Assembly: GCA_022839785.1 (NCBI GenBank)
Contig: JALHJW010000001.1
Location: 62,001-126,000, forward strand
DNA length: 64,000 nucleotides
Direction of reading: 5' to 3'
DNA from: Desulfovibrio sp.
Lineage (GTDB): Bacteria; Desulfobacterota; Desulfovibrionia; Desulfovibrionales; Desulfovibrionaceae
Made by a program: the position numbers and the translations under genes. Positions 33,295-41,910 of this stretch are shown here, piece by piece. The notes under the pieces are model-generated. The model saw only the letters and a list, made by a program, of their open reading frames with translations. It was not told the origin of the DNA and did no database searches. Numbering within the stretch: the first letter of the stretch is position 1; every line of letters starts with the position of its first letter.

Positions 33295-33415
33295 GGCGGC
33301 GGGCGTCCCCGCCGGACGGCGCTCCTGTCGCCTTCCCGCATGCCGCGCTTGTGCTTCGGGGCGGCCGGTGCTAGGCGTTTGGCCGCCCGACGTCTTTACA
33401 GCAAAGGAACGCCGC

Positions 33416-34102
33416 ATGCTTCTCCCGCTCGGAAGTCTCGTCAATGCCGGAGCCATCCTGGCCGGAGGAGCCATCGGCCTCGCCTTGGGCGCGCGCCTGC
33501 CCGCCGGAGTGCGGGGCATCGTCTTTCAGGGCCTGGGGCTCTGCACCCTGGCCTTGGGCCTGAAAATGGCCGTGACCTTCACCGCGCCGCTGATCGTCTT
33601 CTTCTCCATCCTGCTCGGCGGCGTCCTGGGCGCGGCCGTAAAGCTGGAAGAAAAACTCTGCGGCCTGGGCGACCGGCTGAAGCGCGTCGTCAAAAGCACG
33701 AACGAGCAGTTCACCGACGGCCTGATCTCCGCCTTTCTGCTCTTCTGCGTGGGCTCCATGACCATCCTCGGGGCCTTTGACGAAGGCCTGCGCGGCGATC
33801 CGACCATCTATTACACCAAGGCCCTGCTCGACGGCTTCGCCTCCATCGCCCTGGCCTCCACCTACGGCCTGGGCGTGCTCTTCTCCGTCCTGCCGGTCTT
33901 CGCCTACCAGTACGGGCTGACCCTCTTCGCGGCCCAATTCCAGAACCTGCTCTCCCCGGCCGTGATGAACGAACTCACCGCCGTGGGCGGCCTCCTGATC
34001 ATGGGCATCGGCATCAACCTGCTCGAACTCAAGTACGTCAAGCTCGGCGACCTGCTGCCCTCTCTGGTGGTCGTGGTCGTGCTAGGCTCGTTCTTCCTGT
34101 AG
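33416..34102 (+). CDS. DUF554-family membrane protein
   Basis: A 228-residue inner-membrane protein with about six to seven helices. The start MLLPLGSLVNAGAILAGGAIG and the central GLISAFLLFCVGSMTILGAFDEG are DUF554 (YdfK/YqgA) signatures, and it ends ELTAVGGLLIMGIGINLLEL plus a last helix. Function is unknown; the family is often called a possible operon protein or transporter. AAGGA precedes ATG 33416. It stands alone between tRNA-Leu and an LldR-like regulator. Confidence 0.9.
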   Translation: MLLPLGSLVNAGAILAGGAIGLALGARLPAGVRGIVFQGLGLCTLALGLKMAVTFTAPLIVFFSILLGGVLGAAVKLEEKLCGLGDRLKRVVKSTNEQFTDGLISAFLLFCVGSMTILGAFDEGLRGDPTIYYTKALLDGFASIALASTYGLGVLFSVLPVFAYQYGLTLFAAQFQNLLSPAVMNELTAVGGLLIMGIGINLLELKYVKLGDLLPSLVVVVVLGSFFL

Positions 34103-34170
34103 CTGGCGCGGCGTCGCTGGCCGCCTGGGCCGGGCCGCGGGTCCACATCCGTCCCTTTTGCGAGAGGCGC

Positions 34171-34209
34171 TTGACACGATTGGTCTATTTGGTACAGTGG
34201 TCTTACCAA
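34171..34209 (+). promoter_or_regulatory. promoter with palindromic FadR/LldR-type operator
   Basis: TTGACA (34171-34176), 16 nt, TACAGT (34193-34198). The inverted repeat TTGGTA (34189-34194), 9 nt, TACCAA (34204-34209) overlaps the -10 and start; a further TTGGT-like half (ATTGGTC, 34179-34185) lies within the spacer. TGGT/ACCA halves are typical of FadR-subfamily GntR regulators, so this is probably an autoregulatory site for the next gene. Confidence 0.65.
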
Positions 34210-34227
34210 TTTCTCCAAAGGCGCCCT

Positions 34228-34974
34228 ATGGAATACGCCCGCCCTCCCCTCAGCGTCCGTCCCGCGGCCAAGCCCGGGCTCAAACCCGCGCGCCGTCCCG
34301 TGGCCGAGCACATCGCGCAGCGGCTGGCCGACCTCTTCGCCTCTGGCGAACTCAAGTCCGGCGACCGGCTGCCGCCCGAACGCCGCCTGGCCGAGGTCTT
34401 CGGCGTCTCGCGCGGCTCGGTGCGCGAGGCCATCCGGGCCCTGGCCGAGGCGGGCGTGCTGGAGAGCCGTCCCGGCAGCGGAACCTACGTGGTGCTCGGC
34501 CGCCAGGAGGAACTGACCGCCTCGCTCATCGCCTTCATCGGGGATGTGCGGCGCAAACTGCGCGACGTCATCGAGGTGCGCCAGATCATCGAGCCCGAGA
34601 TCGCCCGCCTGGCAGCGGAGCACGCCTCTCCCGCCGACATCGCCCAGCTCCGGCTGCTGCTGGCCTGCCAGCGACGCGAAATCGCGGCCGGAGGCACCGG
34701 CCGCGACGAGGACGGCGCGTTCCACGCCTCCCTGGCCCGCATATCCGGCAACCAGGTGCTCTTTGACCTGGTGGAGGGCATCGCGGACATCATCGCAGAA
34801 AGCCGGGCCGACTATCTGCAGAACGAGGAACGCCGCATGACGTCGTACGCGGCGCACGAGCTCATCCTGGCCGCCGTGGAGTCCGGCGACGGCGACGCTG
34901 CCTGCCGCGCCATGCGCGACCACCTGAGCAGCCTGAAGCAACACTTTCTCGGTGCAGCCGCCGTAAAATCCTGA
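34228..34974 (+). CDS. FadR-subfamily GntR transcriptional regulator (LldR-like)
   Basis: A 248-residue regulator. A winged helix-turn-helix (about 22-88) contains SGDRLPPERRLAEVFGVSRGSVREAIRAL, and the C-terminal helical FCD domain (about 105-235) has IEVRQIIEPEIARLAAEHA and AHELILAAVESGD, with Asp/His ligand positions for a metal or organic acid. ATG 34228 is preceded by AAAGG. It is probably the repressor of the following 2-hydroxyacid oxidase gene, 14 nt downstream, responding to lactate or a related acid (inference from neighbours). Confidence 0.9.
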   Translation: MEYARPPLSVRPAAKPGLKPARRPVAEHIAQRLADLFASGELKSGDRLPPERRLAEVFGVSRGSVREAIRALAEAGVLESRPGSGTYVVLGRQEELTASLIAFIGDVRRKLRDVIEVRQIIEPEIARLAAEHASPADIAQLRLLLACQRREIAAGGTGRDEDGAFHASLARISGNQVLFDLVEGIADIIAESRADYLQNEERRMTSYAAHELILAAVESGDGDAACRAMRDHLSSLKQHFLGAAAVKS

Positions 34975-34988
34975 GGAGGCACTCCACC

Positions 34989-36029
34989 ATGGCTGATTTC
35001 AAGGACATACGGGCCAAGGCCCGCGAACTGATGCAGGGATTCTGCAAGGTCTGCCCGGTCTGCGACGGCCGCGCTTGCGCGGGCGAGGTGCCCGGCATGG
35101 GCGGACTCGGCACGGGCCAGTCGTTCAAGAACAACGTCGAGGCGCTGCGCGCCATCCGTCTGAACATGCGCGTGCTGCACGACGCGGCCGAGCCGGACAC
35201 CACGGCCGACGTGCTGGGTCTGAAGTTGTCCATGCCGGTCCTGGCCGCGCCCATCGGGGGCGTGTCCTTCAACATGGGCGGCAAAATGAGCGAGCAGGAC
35301 TACGTGGACGCCATCCTGGACGGCTGCAAGGCCGCCGGGACCATCGGCTGCACCGGCGACGGCGTGCCGCCCTTCATCCACGAGTCGGCCTTCGCCGGGA
35401 TCACGCGCCTCTCGGGCCACGGCATCCCCTTTGTCAAACCCTGGGAAGGCCCGGAACTGAGCGAGAAGCTGGACAAGGCCCTGGGCACCGGCTGCGCGGT
35501 GCTGGGCGTGGACGCGGACGCGGCCGGACTGATCACCCTGCGCAAGATGGGCCGGCCCGTGGGGCCCAAACCCGCGGACGAGTGGACCGAGATCATCCGC
35601 ACGGTCAAAGCGCGCGGCGCGCGCTTCATCGTCAAGGGCGTGATGACCCCGGACGAGGCGCGTCTCGCAGCCGACGCGGGGGCCGACGCCATCGTGGTCT
35701 CCAACCACGGCGGCCGGGTGCTGGACCATTCGCCCGGCGTGGCCGAGGTCCTGGCCGAGGTGGCGCAGGCCGTGAAGGGCAGGATCGCGGTTCTGGCAGA
35801 CGGCGGCGTGCGCGACGGCGCGGACGTGCTCAAGTTCCTGGCCCTGGGCGCGGACGCCGTGCTCATCGGCCGCCCCTTCTCCGTGGCCGCCCTGGGCGGC
35901 GGAGCGGAAGGCGTGCAGGCCTACGCCGAGAAGGTGAAGGGCGAACTCTCGCAGGCCATGGTCCTCACCGGCTGCCGCACCGTCTCCGAGATCGGCCCGC
36001 GCGCCCTGCGCAAGGCGTCCGGGATCTGA
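34989..36029 (+). CDS. FMN-dependent alpha-hydroxy-acid oxidising protein
   Basis: A 346-residue TIM-barrel flavoprotein of the lactate dehydrogenase/glycolate oxidase superfamily: SMPVLAAPIGGVSFNMGG, GARFIVKGVMTPDEARLAADAG, and the FMN-binding IVVSNHGGRVLDHSPG with the catalytic His-Gly-Gly, then VLADGGVRDGADVLKFLALGA. It differs from classical LldD in lacking its usual N-terminus; instead four cysteines sit in CKVCPVCDGRACAG at the start, a candidate metal or Fe-S site. It probably oxidises a 2-hydroxyacid such as lactate under the LldR-like regulator upstream. A terminator follows. Confidence 0.88.
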   Translation: MADFKDIRAKARELMQGFCKVCPVCDGRACAGEVPGMGGLGTGQSFKNNVEALRAIRLNMRVLHDAAEPDTTADVLGLKLSMPVLAAPIGGVSFNMGGKMSEQDYVDAILDGCKAAGTIGCTGDGVPPFIHESAFAGITRLSGHGIPFVKPWEGPELSEKLDKALGTGCAVLGVDADAAGLITLRKMGRPVGPKPADEWTEIIRTVKARGARFIVKGVMTPDEARLAADAGADAIVVSNHGGRVLDHSPGVAEVLAEVAQAVKGRIAVLADGGVRDGADVLKFLALGADAVLIGRPFSVAALGGGAEGVQAYAEKVKGELSQAMVLTGCRTVSEIGPRALRKASGI

Positions 36030-36054
36030 AGCGTTTTCCACCCCCTCACAGGGA

Positions 36055-36094
36055 GGGCGGTCGGGGGTCGTCGTCCCGGCCGCCCGTTTTCGTT
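36055..36094 (+). terminator. terminator after the hydroxyacid oxidase gene
   Basis: GGGCGGTCGGG (36055-36065) pairs with CCCGGCCGCCC (36075-36085), followed by GTTTTCGTT. It suggests the next gene has its own promoter. Confidence 0.75.
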
Positions 36095-36160
36095 CAGCCA
36101 CGGTCGTATCCGCATGGAGATCACAGGAAAAATCCTGTAGGAAAGAGCGAGGAGACGGTC

Positions 36161-37087
36161 ATGACCATCCACGACGCCGCAGCCACGGCTGCCCTGCTCC
36201 CCTATCCCGCCCTGGCCGACGCCATCGCCCGCGTGCTCGGGCTGGCCGCCCTGGACCAGGCCCGCGCGCCCGAGCGGACGCACATGGCGCTCCCCGGCGG
36301 CGGCACGCTGCTGCTCATGCCCGCGCACGGCCCGGAACTGGCCATCGCCAAACTCATCACCGTGCATGGGGAGAATCCGGGCCGGAATCTTCCCGCCATC
36401 CAGGGCGAGGTCGTGATCATGGACGCCTTCACCGGACGGCGGCTCGGCGTGCTGGACGGGGCCACGGTCACGGCCAGGCGCACGGCCGCGCTCTCGCTCC
36501 TGGCCGCGCGGACCCTGGCCCCGAATCCGTCCGGGCCGCTGCTCGTGATCGGCGCGGGCGCGCAGGCCCGGGCGCACGTGGAGGCCTTTGCCGAAGGCCT
36601 GGGCATCGAAGAGGTCGCCATCTTCTCGCGCACCGCCGCATCGGCCGAACGACTGGCCGCGCACGCCCGCGCCTTGGGTCTCCGGGCGATGGCCGTGGCG
36701 GATGCGGCCGAGGTCATGGACGCCTGCCCCCTGGTGGTCACGGCCACCACCAGCACCTGCCCGGTACTGCCGCCGCGCCTGCGCTCCGACGCCTTCCTGG
36801 CCGCCGTGGGCGCGTTCACCCCGGCCATGTGCGAATTGCCGCCCAAGCTGGTGCAATCCGCCGCGGCGCTCTACTGCGACACCCTGGACGCAGCCCGCAC
36901 CGAAGCCGGCGACTATCTGCAGGCGGGCGTGGACTGGAACGCGGTCACGCCCCTCTCGCTCGCCCTGGGCAGGCCGCGGCCGAGCCGGGGGCCCATCGTC
37001 TTCAAAAGTGTGGGGCACGCGCTGTTCGATCTGGCCGCGGGCATGCTGGCGGCGGGGGGAATGGCCGGAGGGGAAAGAGGGCTGTAG
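36161..37087 (+). CDS. ornithine cyclodeaminase / mu-crystallin-family oxidoreductase
   Basis: A 308-residue NAD(P)-dependent protein. ALPGGGTLLLMPAHGPELAIAKLITVH is the substrate-binding half, GVLDGATVTARRTAALSLLAA is the family signature, and LLVIGAGAQARAHVEAF is the Rossmann nucleotide loop. Relatives convert ornithine to proline, or reduce pyrroline-2-carboxylate or other cyclic imines; the delta(1)-pyrroline-2-carboxylate reductase role is the likeliest alternative. GAGGAG precedes ATG 36161. The long frame extending upstream through the oxidase gene is a shadow. A shared terminator follows. Confidence 0.88.
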   Translation: MTIHDAAATAALLPYPALADAIARVLGLAALDQARAPERTHMALPGGGTLLLMPAHGPELAIAKLITVHGENPGRNLPAIQGEVVIMDAFTGRRLGVLDGATVTARRTAALSLLAARTLAPNPSGPLLVIGAGAQARAHVEAFAEGLGIEEVAIFSRTAASAERLAAHARALGLRAMAVADAAEVMDACPLVVTATTSTCPVLPPRLRSDAFLAAVGAFTPAMCELPPKLVQSAAALYCDTLDAARTEAGDYLQAGVDWNAVTPLSLALGRPRPSRGPIVFKSVGHALFDLAAGMLAAGGMAGGERGL

Positions 37088-37141
37088 CCGCGGACAAAGA
37101 CAGGGATAGACTGCGGCCGACAGTGGCCACCGCGCAAAAAG

Positions 37142-37170
37142 AAAAACGGACGCTTCCGCGTCCGTTTCTT
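37142..37170. terminator. bidirectional terminator between convergent genes
   Basis: AAACGGACGC (37144-37153), TTCC loop, GCGTCCGTTT (37158-37167), with A-rich and T-rich flanks on the two sides. It serves the cyclodeaminase-like gene and icd. Confidence 0.85.
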
Positions 37171-37214
37171 CGTCTTGTCCCGGCCACATTCGGCCGAGCG
37201 ATTTCTCTTTCTTT

Positions 37215-38369
37215 CTACAGCCCCTGCCCCAGCAGGTCGCCGAACTCCTTGCAGCCCACCTGGACGGAGCCGCTGATCTGGCCCGCCAGGTCCACGGTGA
37301 CGCGCTTGGCCGAGATGACCTTCTCCACCGAGGCGTGGATGAGCGCGGCGGCCTCGTGCCAGCCGATGTGTTCCAGGAGCATGGCCCCGGAGAGCACCAG
37401 GGAGCCGGGGTTGGCCAGATCCTTGCCCGCGATGGAAGGCGCGGTGCCGTGGGTGGGCTCGAAGAAGGCGATCTCGTCGGACATGTTCACGCCCGGCGCG
37501 AGGCCCAGGCCGCCCACCTGCGCCGCCAGGGCGTCGGAGAGGTAATCGCCGTTGAGGTTGGGCGAGGCGATGACGCTGTACTGCTCGGGGTTGATGAGCA
37601 CCTGCTGGAAAAGCGCGTCGCAGATGCGGTCCTTGATGATCACGGGCTTCTTCGCGCCGGCCTGGGCGTCGGCCTCGGTCATGACCTTGTCCGCGAACTC
37701 CTCGGCCGCGACCCCGTAGCCCCAGGCGCGGAAACCGCCCTCGGTGAACTTCATGATGTTGCCCTTGTGGGCCAGGGTCACGGAGGGGCGGGCGTGCCGC
37801 ACCGCGAAGGTGAGGGCCTTGCGCACCAAGCGCTTGCAGCCGTTGGGGGTCATGGGCTTCACACCGATGCCGGCGGTGTCGTCCACGTTGGCCCCCATCT
37901 CGTCGCGCAAAAAGGCGATGAGCTTCTTGGCCTCGGGCGAACCGGACTTGTATTCGATGCCCGCGTACACGTCCTCGGTGTTCTCGCGGAAGATGACCAT
38001 GTCCACGAGGTCGGGGCGCTTCACCGGGGACTCGATGCCCTTGAAGTAGCGTATGGGCCGGATGCAGGCGTACAGGTCCAGCACCTGGCGCAGGGTCACG
38101 TTGAGGCTGCGGTAGCCGCCGCCCACCGGGGTCTCCAGCGGGCCTTTCATGGCCAGGTCGCAGTTCTTCAGCGCGGTCATGGTGGCCTCGGGCAGGTACT
38201 CGCCCGTGGCGTCGAACGCCTTCTTGCCCGCCAGCAGTTCCTTCCACTCCAGTTTGCGCGCGCGGCCGTAGGCCTTCTCCACGGCCGCGTCGAGGACGGG
38301 ACGCCCGGCGGCCCAGACTTCCGCGCCGATGCCGTCGCCCTCGATGAACAGTACAGTCTTGGTCTGCAT
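37215..38369 (-). CDS. icd: isocitrate dehydrogenase (NADP-type family)
   Basis: A 384-residue enzyme oxidising isocitrate to 2-oxoglutarate. It begins TVLFIEGDGIGAEVW, has SLNVTLRQVLDLYACIRPIRYF with the substrate-binding Ser and Arg residues, DMVIFRENTEDVYAGIEY, KGNIMKFTEGGF, and ASPNLNGDYLSD then EPTHGTAPSIAGKDLANPG for the metal and cofactor sites. Within the beta-decarboxylating dehydrogenase family these features point to ICDH rather than isopropylmalate dehydrogenase; NAD versus NADP use is not settled. GGAGGG precedes the ATG. Monocistronic. Confidence 0.95.
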   Translation of the reverse strand: MQTKTVLFIEGDGIGAEVWAAGRPVLDAAVEKAYGRARKLEWKELLAGKKAFDATGEYLPEATMTALKNCDLAMKGPLETPVGGGYRSLNVTLRQVLDLYACIRPIRYFKGIESPVKRPDLVDMVIFRENTEDVYAGIEYKSGSPEAKKLIAFLRDEMGANVDDTAGIGVKPMTPNGCKRLVRKALTFAVRHARPSVTLAHKGNIMKFTEGGFRAWGYGVAAEEFADKVMTEADAQAGAKKPVIIKDRICDALFQQVLINPEQYSVIASPNLNGDYLSDALAAQVGGLGLAPGVNMSDEIAFFEPTHGTAPSIAGKDLANPGSLVLSGAMLLEHIGWHEAAALIHASVEKVISAKRVTVDLAGQISGSVQVGCKEFGDLLGQGL

Positions 38370-38435
38370 TATTTCCCTCCACGAGATGCCGAAGAAAATT
38401 CGTTCGGGGAGGTGTAGAGGCTTTGCCGGATCAGG

Positions 38436-39023
38436 TCAAGGCGTGGCCGGGGCCGTGTTCCGGGTGCCCGAAGCCTCTGTCGGAAGGGGCGGCTCGGGCT
38501 CGGGCAGGTAACGCTTGGCCCCGAGGTAACGCTTCTGCCAGTAGGGCATGGAGATGGGCTCCTCGCGCACGGTGTCGCCTGTCTTCGGGCTGTGCACGAA
38601 GCTGCCGCGCTCGGTGAAGATGCCGACGTGCAGGTCCTTGGCGTTGTGGCCGATGCGGAAGACCACTACGTCCCCGGGCCTGCGCTCGCCGGGCGCCACG
38701 AAGCGCCCGAAGCTCCACTGCCCGTGCGCGGTGCGGGGCACCTCCTGGCCGTTCTGCCCGAAGGTCCACCAGACCAGCCCCGAACAATCGTAGCCCTCAT
38801 CCGGGGAACAGCCCCCGTGCCGGTAGGGAGTGCCGATCTGCGAGCGCGCGGTGGCGACCACGGCCGCGCCGGGGTCGCCGGGAGCAGCGGCCGCCGGGGC
38901 CGTTTCCGGCGACGGCGCGGTGCGCGAGGAGCAGGCGGGGAGAAGAAAACAGGCGCAAAGCGCGATCAGACGCAGCCAGGGGAACGCGGCACGGCGCGGC
39001 GGATGTCTGCGGAGGCGCTCCAT
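38436..39023 (-). CDS. NlpC/P60-family lipoprotein (peptidoglycan endopeptidase)
   Basis: A protein of about 195 residues. The N-terminus is basic (MERLRRHPPRRAAFPWLR) and followed by LIALCACFLLPACSS, a lipobox. The NlpC/P60 domain covers about residues 55-165: ARSQIGTPYRHGGCSPDEGY, catalytic Cys in DCSGLVWW, and His in DLHVGIF. It should cut peptide links in peptidoglycan in the periplasm. ATG 39023 has AGGA 8 nt upstream; ATG 39059, overlapping the upstream stop as ATGA, is an alternative. Last gene of a five-gene operon. Confidence 0.9.
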   Translation of the reverse strand: MERLRRHPPRRAAFPWLRLIALCACFLLPACSSRTAPSPETAPAAAAPGDPGAAVVATARSQIGTPYRHGGCSPDEGYDCSGLVWWTFGQNGQEVPRTAHGQWSFGRFVAPGERRPGDVVVFRIGHNAKDLHVGIFTERGSFVHSPKTGDTVREEPISMPYWQKRYLGAKRYLPEPEPPLPTEASGTRNTAPATP

Positions 39024-39055
39024 GCGGCGCATCCTACCAGCGGCCGCCGTTCCTG

Positions 39056-39466
39056 TCATCCCCCGTCCCGCCTGCCCCGCCCGGGCGGCGCGAGGAGCCA
39101 GGTAAGCACGCTTGCCCCGGCCCAGGCGGCATAGATCCCGGCGAGCACGCTCATGGGCGCGTCCACGTAGAGCACGCGGCCCAGCCAGTGCCCCAGGAAG
39201 GTTCCGGCATATCCGGCCTGTCCGGCCGCCCCGCGCAGGGCGCTCTCCCATTCGGTCAGGGGACAGAGGCGGTCGAGGAGCGCGCACAACGCCGTGAGGC
39301 CCATGCTCCCCAGGTGCGCAAGACGCAGGACGCGGCTGCTGCCCAGAGGCCAGCCGCGCACGAGGCCCAGCCAGATCAGGGGCAGCGCCAGGATATTGAA
39401 GGCGGCGACCAGGAAATGCAGGACGAGGACGGCATCGGCCAGAACGGCGGCCGCGCCCCCGCCCAT
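39056..39466 (-). CDS. DUF2784-family membrane protein
   Basis: A 136-residue protein with about three to four helices: LADAVLVLHFLVAAFNILAL, the conserved LTALCALLDRLCPLTEWESALR, and VDAPMSVLAGIYAAWAGASV. The CPLTxWE motif is characteristic of DUF2784, function unknown. It starts 2 nt after the CocE-type hydrolase stop and its stop touches a possible start of the NlpC/P60 gene. Confidence 0.9.
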   Translation of the reverse strand: MGGGAAAVLADAVLVLHFLVAAFNILALPLIWLGLVRGWPLGSSRVLRLAHLGSMGLTALCALLDRLCPLTEWESALRGAAGQAGYAGTFLGHWLGRVLYVDAPMSVLAGIYAAWAGASVLTWLLAPPGRGRRDGG

Positions 39467-39468
39467 GC

Positions 39469-41367
39469 TCAGCGCTCCGCCAGGGGGAGGACCAGACGCG
39501 AGCCCTCCTGCCCGCCGGTATGCACGGACCAGATCACGTCGCCCGCGGGCGGGACGCGCGCGAACTGGTCCGAATCCGCCCCCGCGATGGCCAGCCGGAG
39601 TTTCCAGCCGGCGGGAATCCGCGCCGCCAGAGGCAGGAACGGGACGACCATGTCCTCCACCCGTCCGGGCACCAGAGGAGCGGCCTGGGTGCGCAGGAAG
39701 GAGCGATGCCCGCCGCCCAGGCGCTGCGCCGGGGCTCCGCGATGCAGAGCGCGCAGCACGCCCTCACTGAGCATGGCGATCCTGCCGCGCGGGGAGACCG
39801 CCTCCAGGTAGGCGTGCACGGCCGCGTCCTCGGCGTCCGCGGAAAACCGCAGGAGCAGCAGCGGCGAGCCCGCCAGTTCCATGTCGGCCCGCAGCGGCGC
39901 GGACTCGAAAACCAGCAGGCTCTGGTCCTTGACCTCACGGTTCTCGTAGCGCACGTCGCCCCGGAAGAGCTGGGTGCGCCACCGATTGGTGCGACCGGTC
40001 CCGGTGTTGAAATCCACCTTGTAGCTACGCGATGCGATGCGCGCGGGCAGGTCGTCCTCCAACGCGCCCTCGGCCGAGAGCCACCACGTCTGCTCCGAGC
40101 CGCCCGGCGGGGGCCAGACAGGAGTGCGCCGCCACTCGCCAGCCCCCAGGACGTAGTAGACGATTTCAGGGACGGGTTTCTCTCCCTTGTCCTTCAGGTG
40201 GTAGTCGAAGAACCTGAGCCGCTCGAACTGACTCGGGAGCCAGCCCGGCCCCATCCCCGTCTCGTCGCGGATCGGGTCCACGGACTGCTCGGCCCCGTGG
40301 TTCCAGGGGCCGATAACAAGACGTTGCGGGTTGTCCAGGGCGGCGAAGCGCTCCAGGGCGGCGCGGGCGTAGGCCCCGTCGTGCCAGCCCGCCCAGACGG
40401 AGAAAGCCGCGCCCCCCGCCTCGGTCTGCGCCTTGAAGACGTGGGGGCTGAAGGCGTCTATGCTCACCCCGGCGGGTCGGGCCACATCGTCGCGGAAGGT
40501 CACGGACAGGGCGTTGGCGTAGATGTCGCCGTTGGCCGCGTGCTGCTCCACAGCCCGCGCGAGCCTCAGGCGGGACTGCCCCCCCTCCCCTGCCAGAGCC
40601 ACGCCGCGCACGGCCAGCTTCGCCACCCAGGACGCGCCCGGCGGCAGCGTATTGGCATCCAGAACCGCATTGGCCTTGCCCCAACGGTAGATGAACCAGT
40701 CGTTGCGCACGCCCCCAGGGAAGGCGATGTCCTGGAACGCGTCGTACAGGCTGAACATGGGCATGACCGCGCGCACCGCCGGGTGCCCGAGAGCTGCGAA
40801 AAACTCGGCCGCGGTGCCCACGTAGGAGACGCCCAGCGCGCCGACGCGGCCATTCGACCACGGCTGGGCCAAGATCCAATCCACCACCTCGCGGCCGTCC
40901 TCCCGCTCGGGCGGAGACCAGGGAAAAGCCCGTGAGCCGCCCGAGGCCCCGGAGCCGCGCGCGTCCACGCGCACCACGGCGTAGCCGTGGGCGGTGAAGA
41001 AACGCACGTCATCCGGCGGAAAGGAGAACAGCGAGAACGGCGGATTCAGCTCCGTACGCCGCCAGTAGCGCGTGACCATGACCAGCGCGGGCACGCGTTC
41101 GTCCCGGGCAAGCCCCTCGGGGAGCCAGACGTCCATGGCCAGCGGCGTGCCGTCGCGCAGGGAGAGGAGGCGCGATTCGAGACGGGCGGCCACGCCGCGC
41201 TGCACAGCGCGCGGGGGCGGAACGCCGAAGGCCTGCTCGAAGACCGCGCTTTCGACAGGCGACAGCGGCCGGACCGGCTCCGGACGCAGGAACAGCCACG
41301 CGGCGAGCAGCGCCCCCGCGACCAGGAACGCCGCGCCGCCGTATATCCACCGCCGCCAGCGCCGCAC
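39469..41367 (-). CDS. membrane-anchored CocE/NonD-family alpha/beta hydrolase
   Basis: A protein of about 632 residues. An N-terminal helix (IYGGAAFLVAGALLAAWLFL) anchors it with the enzyme outside the cytoplasm. The X-Pro dipeptidyl-peptidase-like core has catalytic Ser in GVSYVGTA, Asp in WAGWHDG and His in IGPWNHG, and a C-terminal jelly-roll region (about 420-630) starting near KVDFNTGTGRTNRWR. The family hydrolyses acyl bonds of peptides or esters; the substrate is unknown. GTG 41367 is chosen since GGAGG lies 8 nt upstream; GTG 41373 is possible. Confidence 0.9.
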   Translation of the reverse strand: MRRWRRWIYGGAAFLVAGALLAAWLFLRPEPVRPLSPVESAVFEQAFGVPPPRAVQRGVAARLESRLLSLRDGTPLAMDVWLPEGLARDERVPALVMVTRYWRRTELNPPFSLFSFPPDDVRFFTAHGYAVVRVDARGSGASGGSRAFPWSPPEREDGREVVDWILAQPWSNGRVGALGVSYVGTAAEFFAALGHPAVRAVMPMFSLYDAFQDIAFPGGVRNDWFIYRWGKANAVLDANTLPPGASWVAKLAVRGVALAGEGGQSRLRLARAVEQHAANGDIYANALSVTFRDDVARPAGVSIDAFSPHVFKAQTEAGGAAFSVWAGWHDGAYARAALERFAALDNPQRLVIGPWNHGAEQSVDPIRDETGMGPGWLPSQFERLRFFDYHLKDKGEKPVPEIVYYVLGAGEWRRTPVWPPPGGSEQTWWLSAEGALEDDLPARIASRSYKVDFNTGTGRTNRWRTQLFRGDVRYENREVKDQSLLVFESAPLRADMELAGSPLLLLRFSADAEDAAVHAYLEAVSPRGRIAMLSEGVLRALHRGAPAQRLGGGHRSFLRTQAAPLVPGRVEDMVVPFLPLAARIPAGWKLRLAIAGADSDQFARVPPAGDVIWSVHTGGQEGSRLVLPLAER

Positions 41368-41385
41368 CGGCACAACCTCCCCCGG

Positions 41386-41898
41386 CTACTCCACCTCGAA
41401 ACGACGGGCGGAGATGATGGTCACGGGGTCCGCGGGCACGTCGTCGTGGAAGCCGAAACGCTTGGTCCGCACCTTGTTGATCTTGTCCACCACGTCCATG
41501 CCGTCCTCGACGCGGCCGAAGACGCAGTAGCCGAAGGTCTCGGGCGTGTCGCCGCGGCGGTTGAGGAAGGTGTTGTCCTTGGCGTTGATGAAGAACTGAG
41601 CCGTGGCGCTGTGCGGCTCCATGGTCCGGGCCATGGCGATGGTCCCGCGCGCGTTGGGCGTGTCGGGCGAGGCCTCGTTGGGGATGGGGCCGCGGGTGGG
41701 CTTCTCCTTCATCATCATGTCCATGCCGCCGCCCTGGTTCATGAAATCGCGGATGACGCGATGGAAAATGAGGCCGTCGTAGAAGCCGTCGTCCACGTAC
41801 TGCAGGAAGTTCTCCACTGTCTTGGGGGCCTTGTCGGCAAGCAGCTCGATCAGGATGTCGCCCATCGAGGTCTCAAGCAGCACCATCGGATTGCTCAT
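41386..41898 (-). CDS. cyclophilin-type peptidyl-prolyl cis-trans isomerase
   Basis: A 170-residue cytoplasmic cyclophilin: VLLETSMGDILIELLADKAPKT at the start, catalytic-site FHRVIRDFMNQGG (Arg of FHRVI), TIAMARTMEPHSATAQFFIN and YCVFGRVEDGMDVVD. No signal peptide is present, so it is PpiB-like. It accelerates proline isomerisation in protein folding. It lies 12 nt after the diguanylate cyclase gene. Confidence 0.95.
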   Translation of the reverse strand: MSNPMVLLETSMGDILIELLADKAPKTVENFLQYVDDGFYDGLIFHRVIRDFMNQGGGMDMMMKEKPTRGPIPNEASPDTPNARGTIAMARTMEPHSATAQFFINAKDNTFLNRRGDTPETFGYCVFGRVEDGMDVVDKINKVRTKRFGFHDDVPADPVTIISARRFEVE

Positions 41899-41910
41899 GT
41901 GTCTACTCCT

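Noticed and set aside
35075..37087. 670-codon frame ending in the cyclodeaminase-like protein
   Set aside because: The first 360 codons are Arg/Gly-rich shadow of the hydroxyacid oxidase gene; a good ribosome site and ATG lie at 36161.
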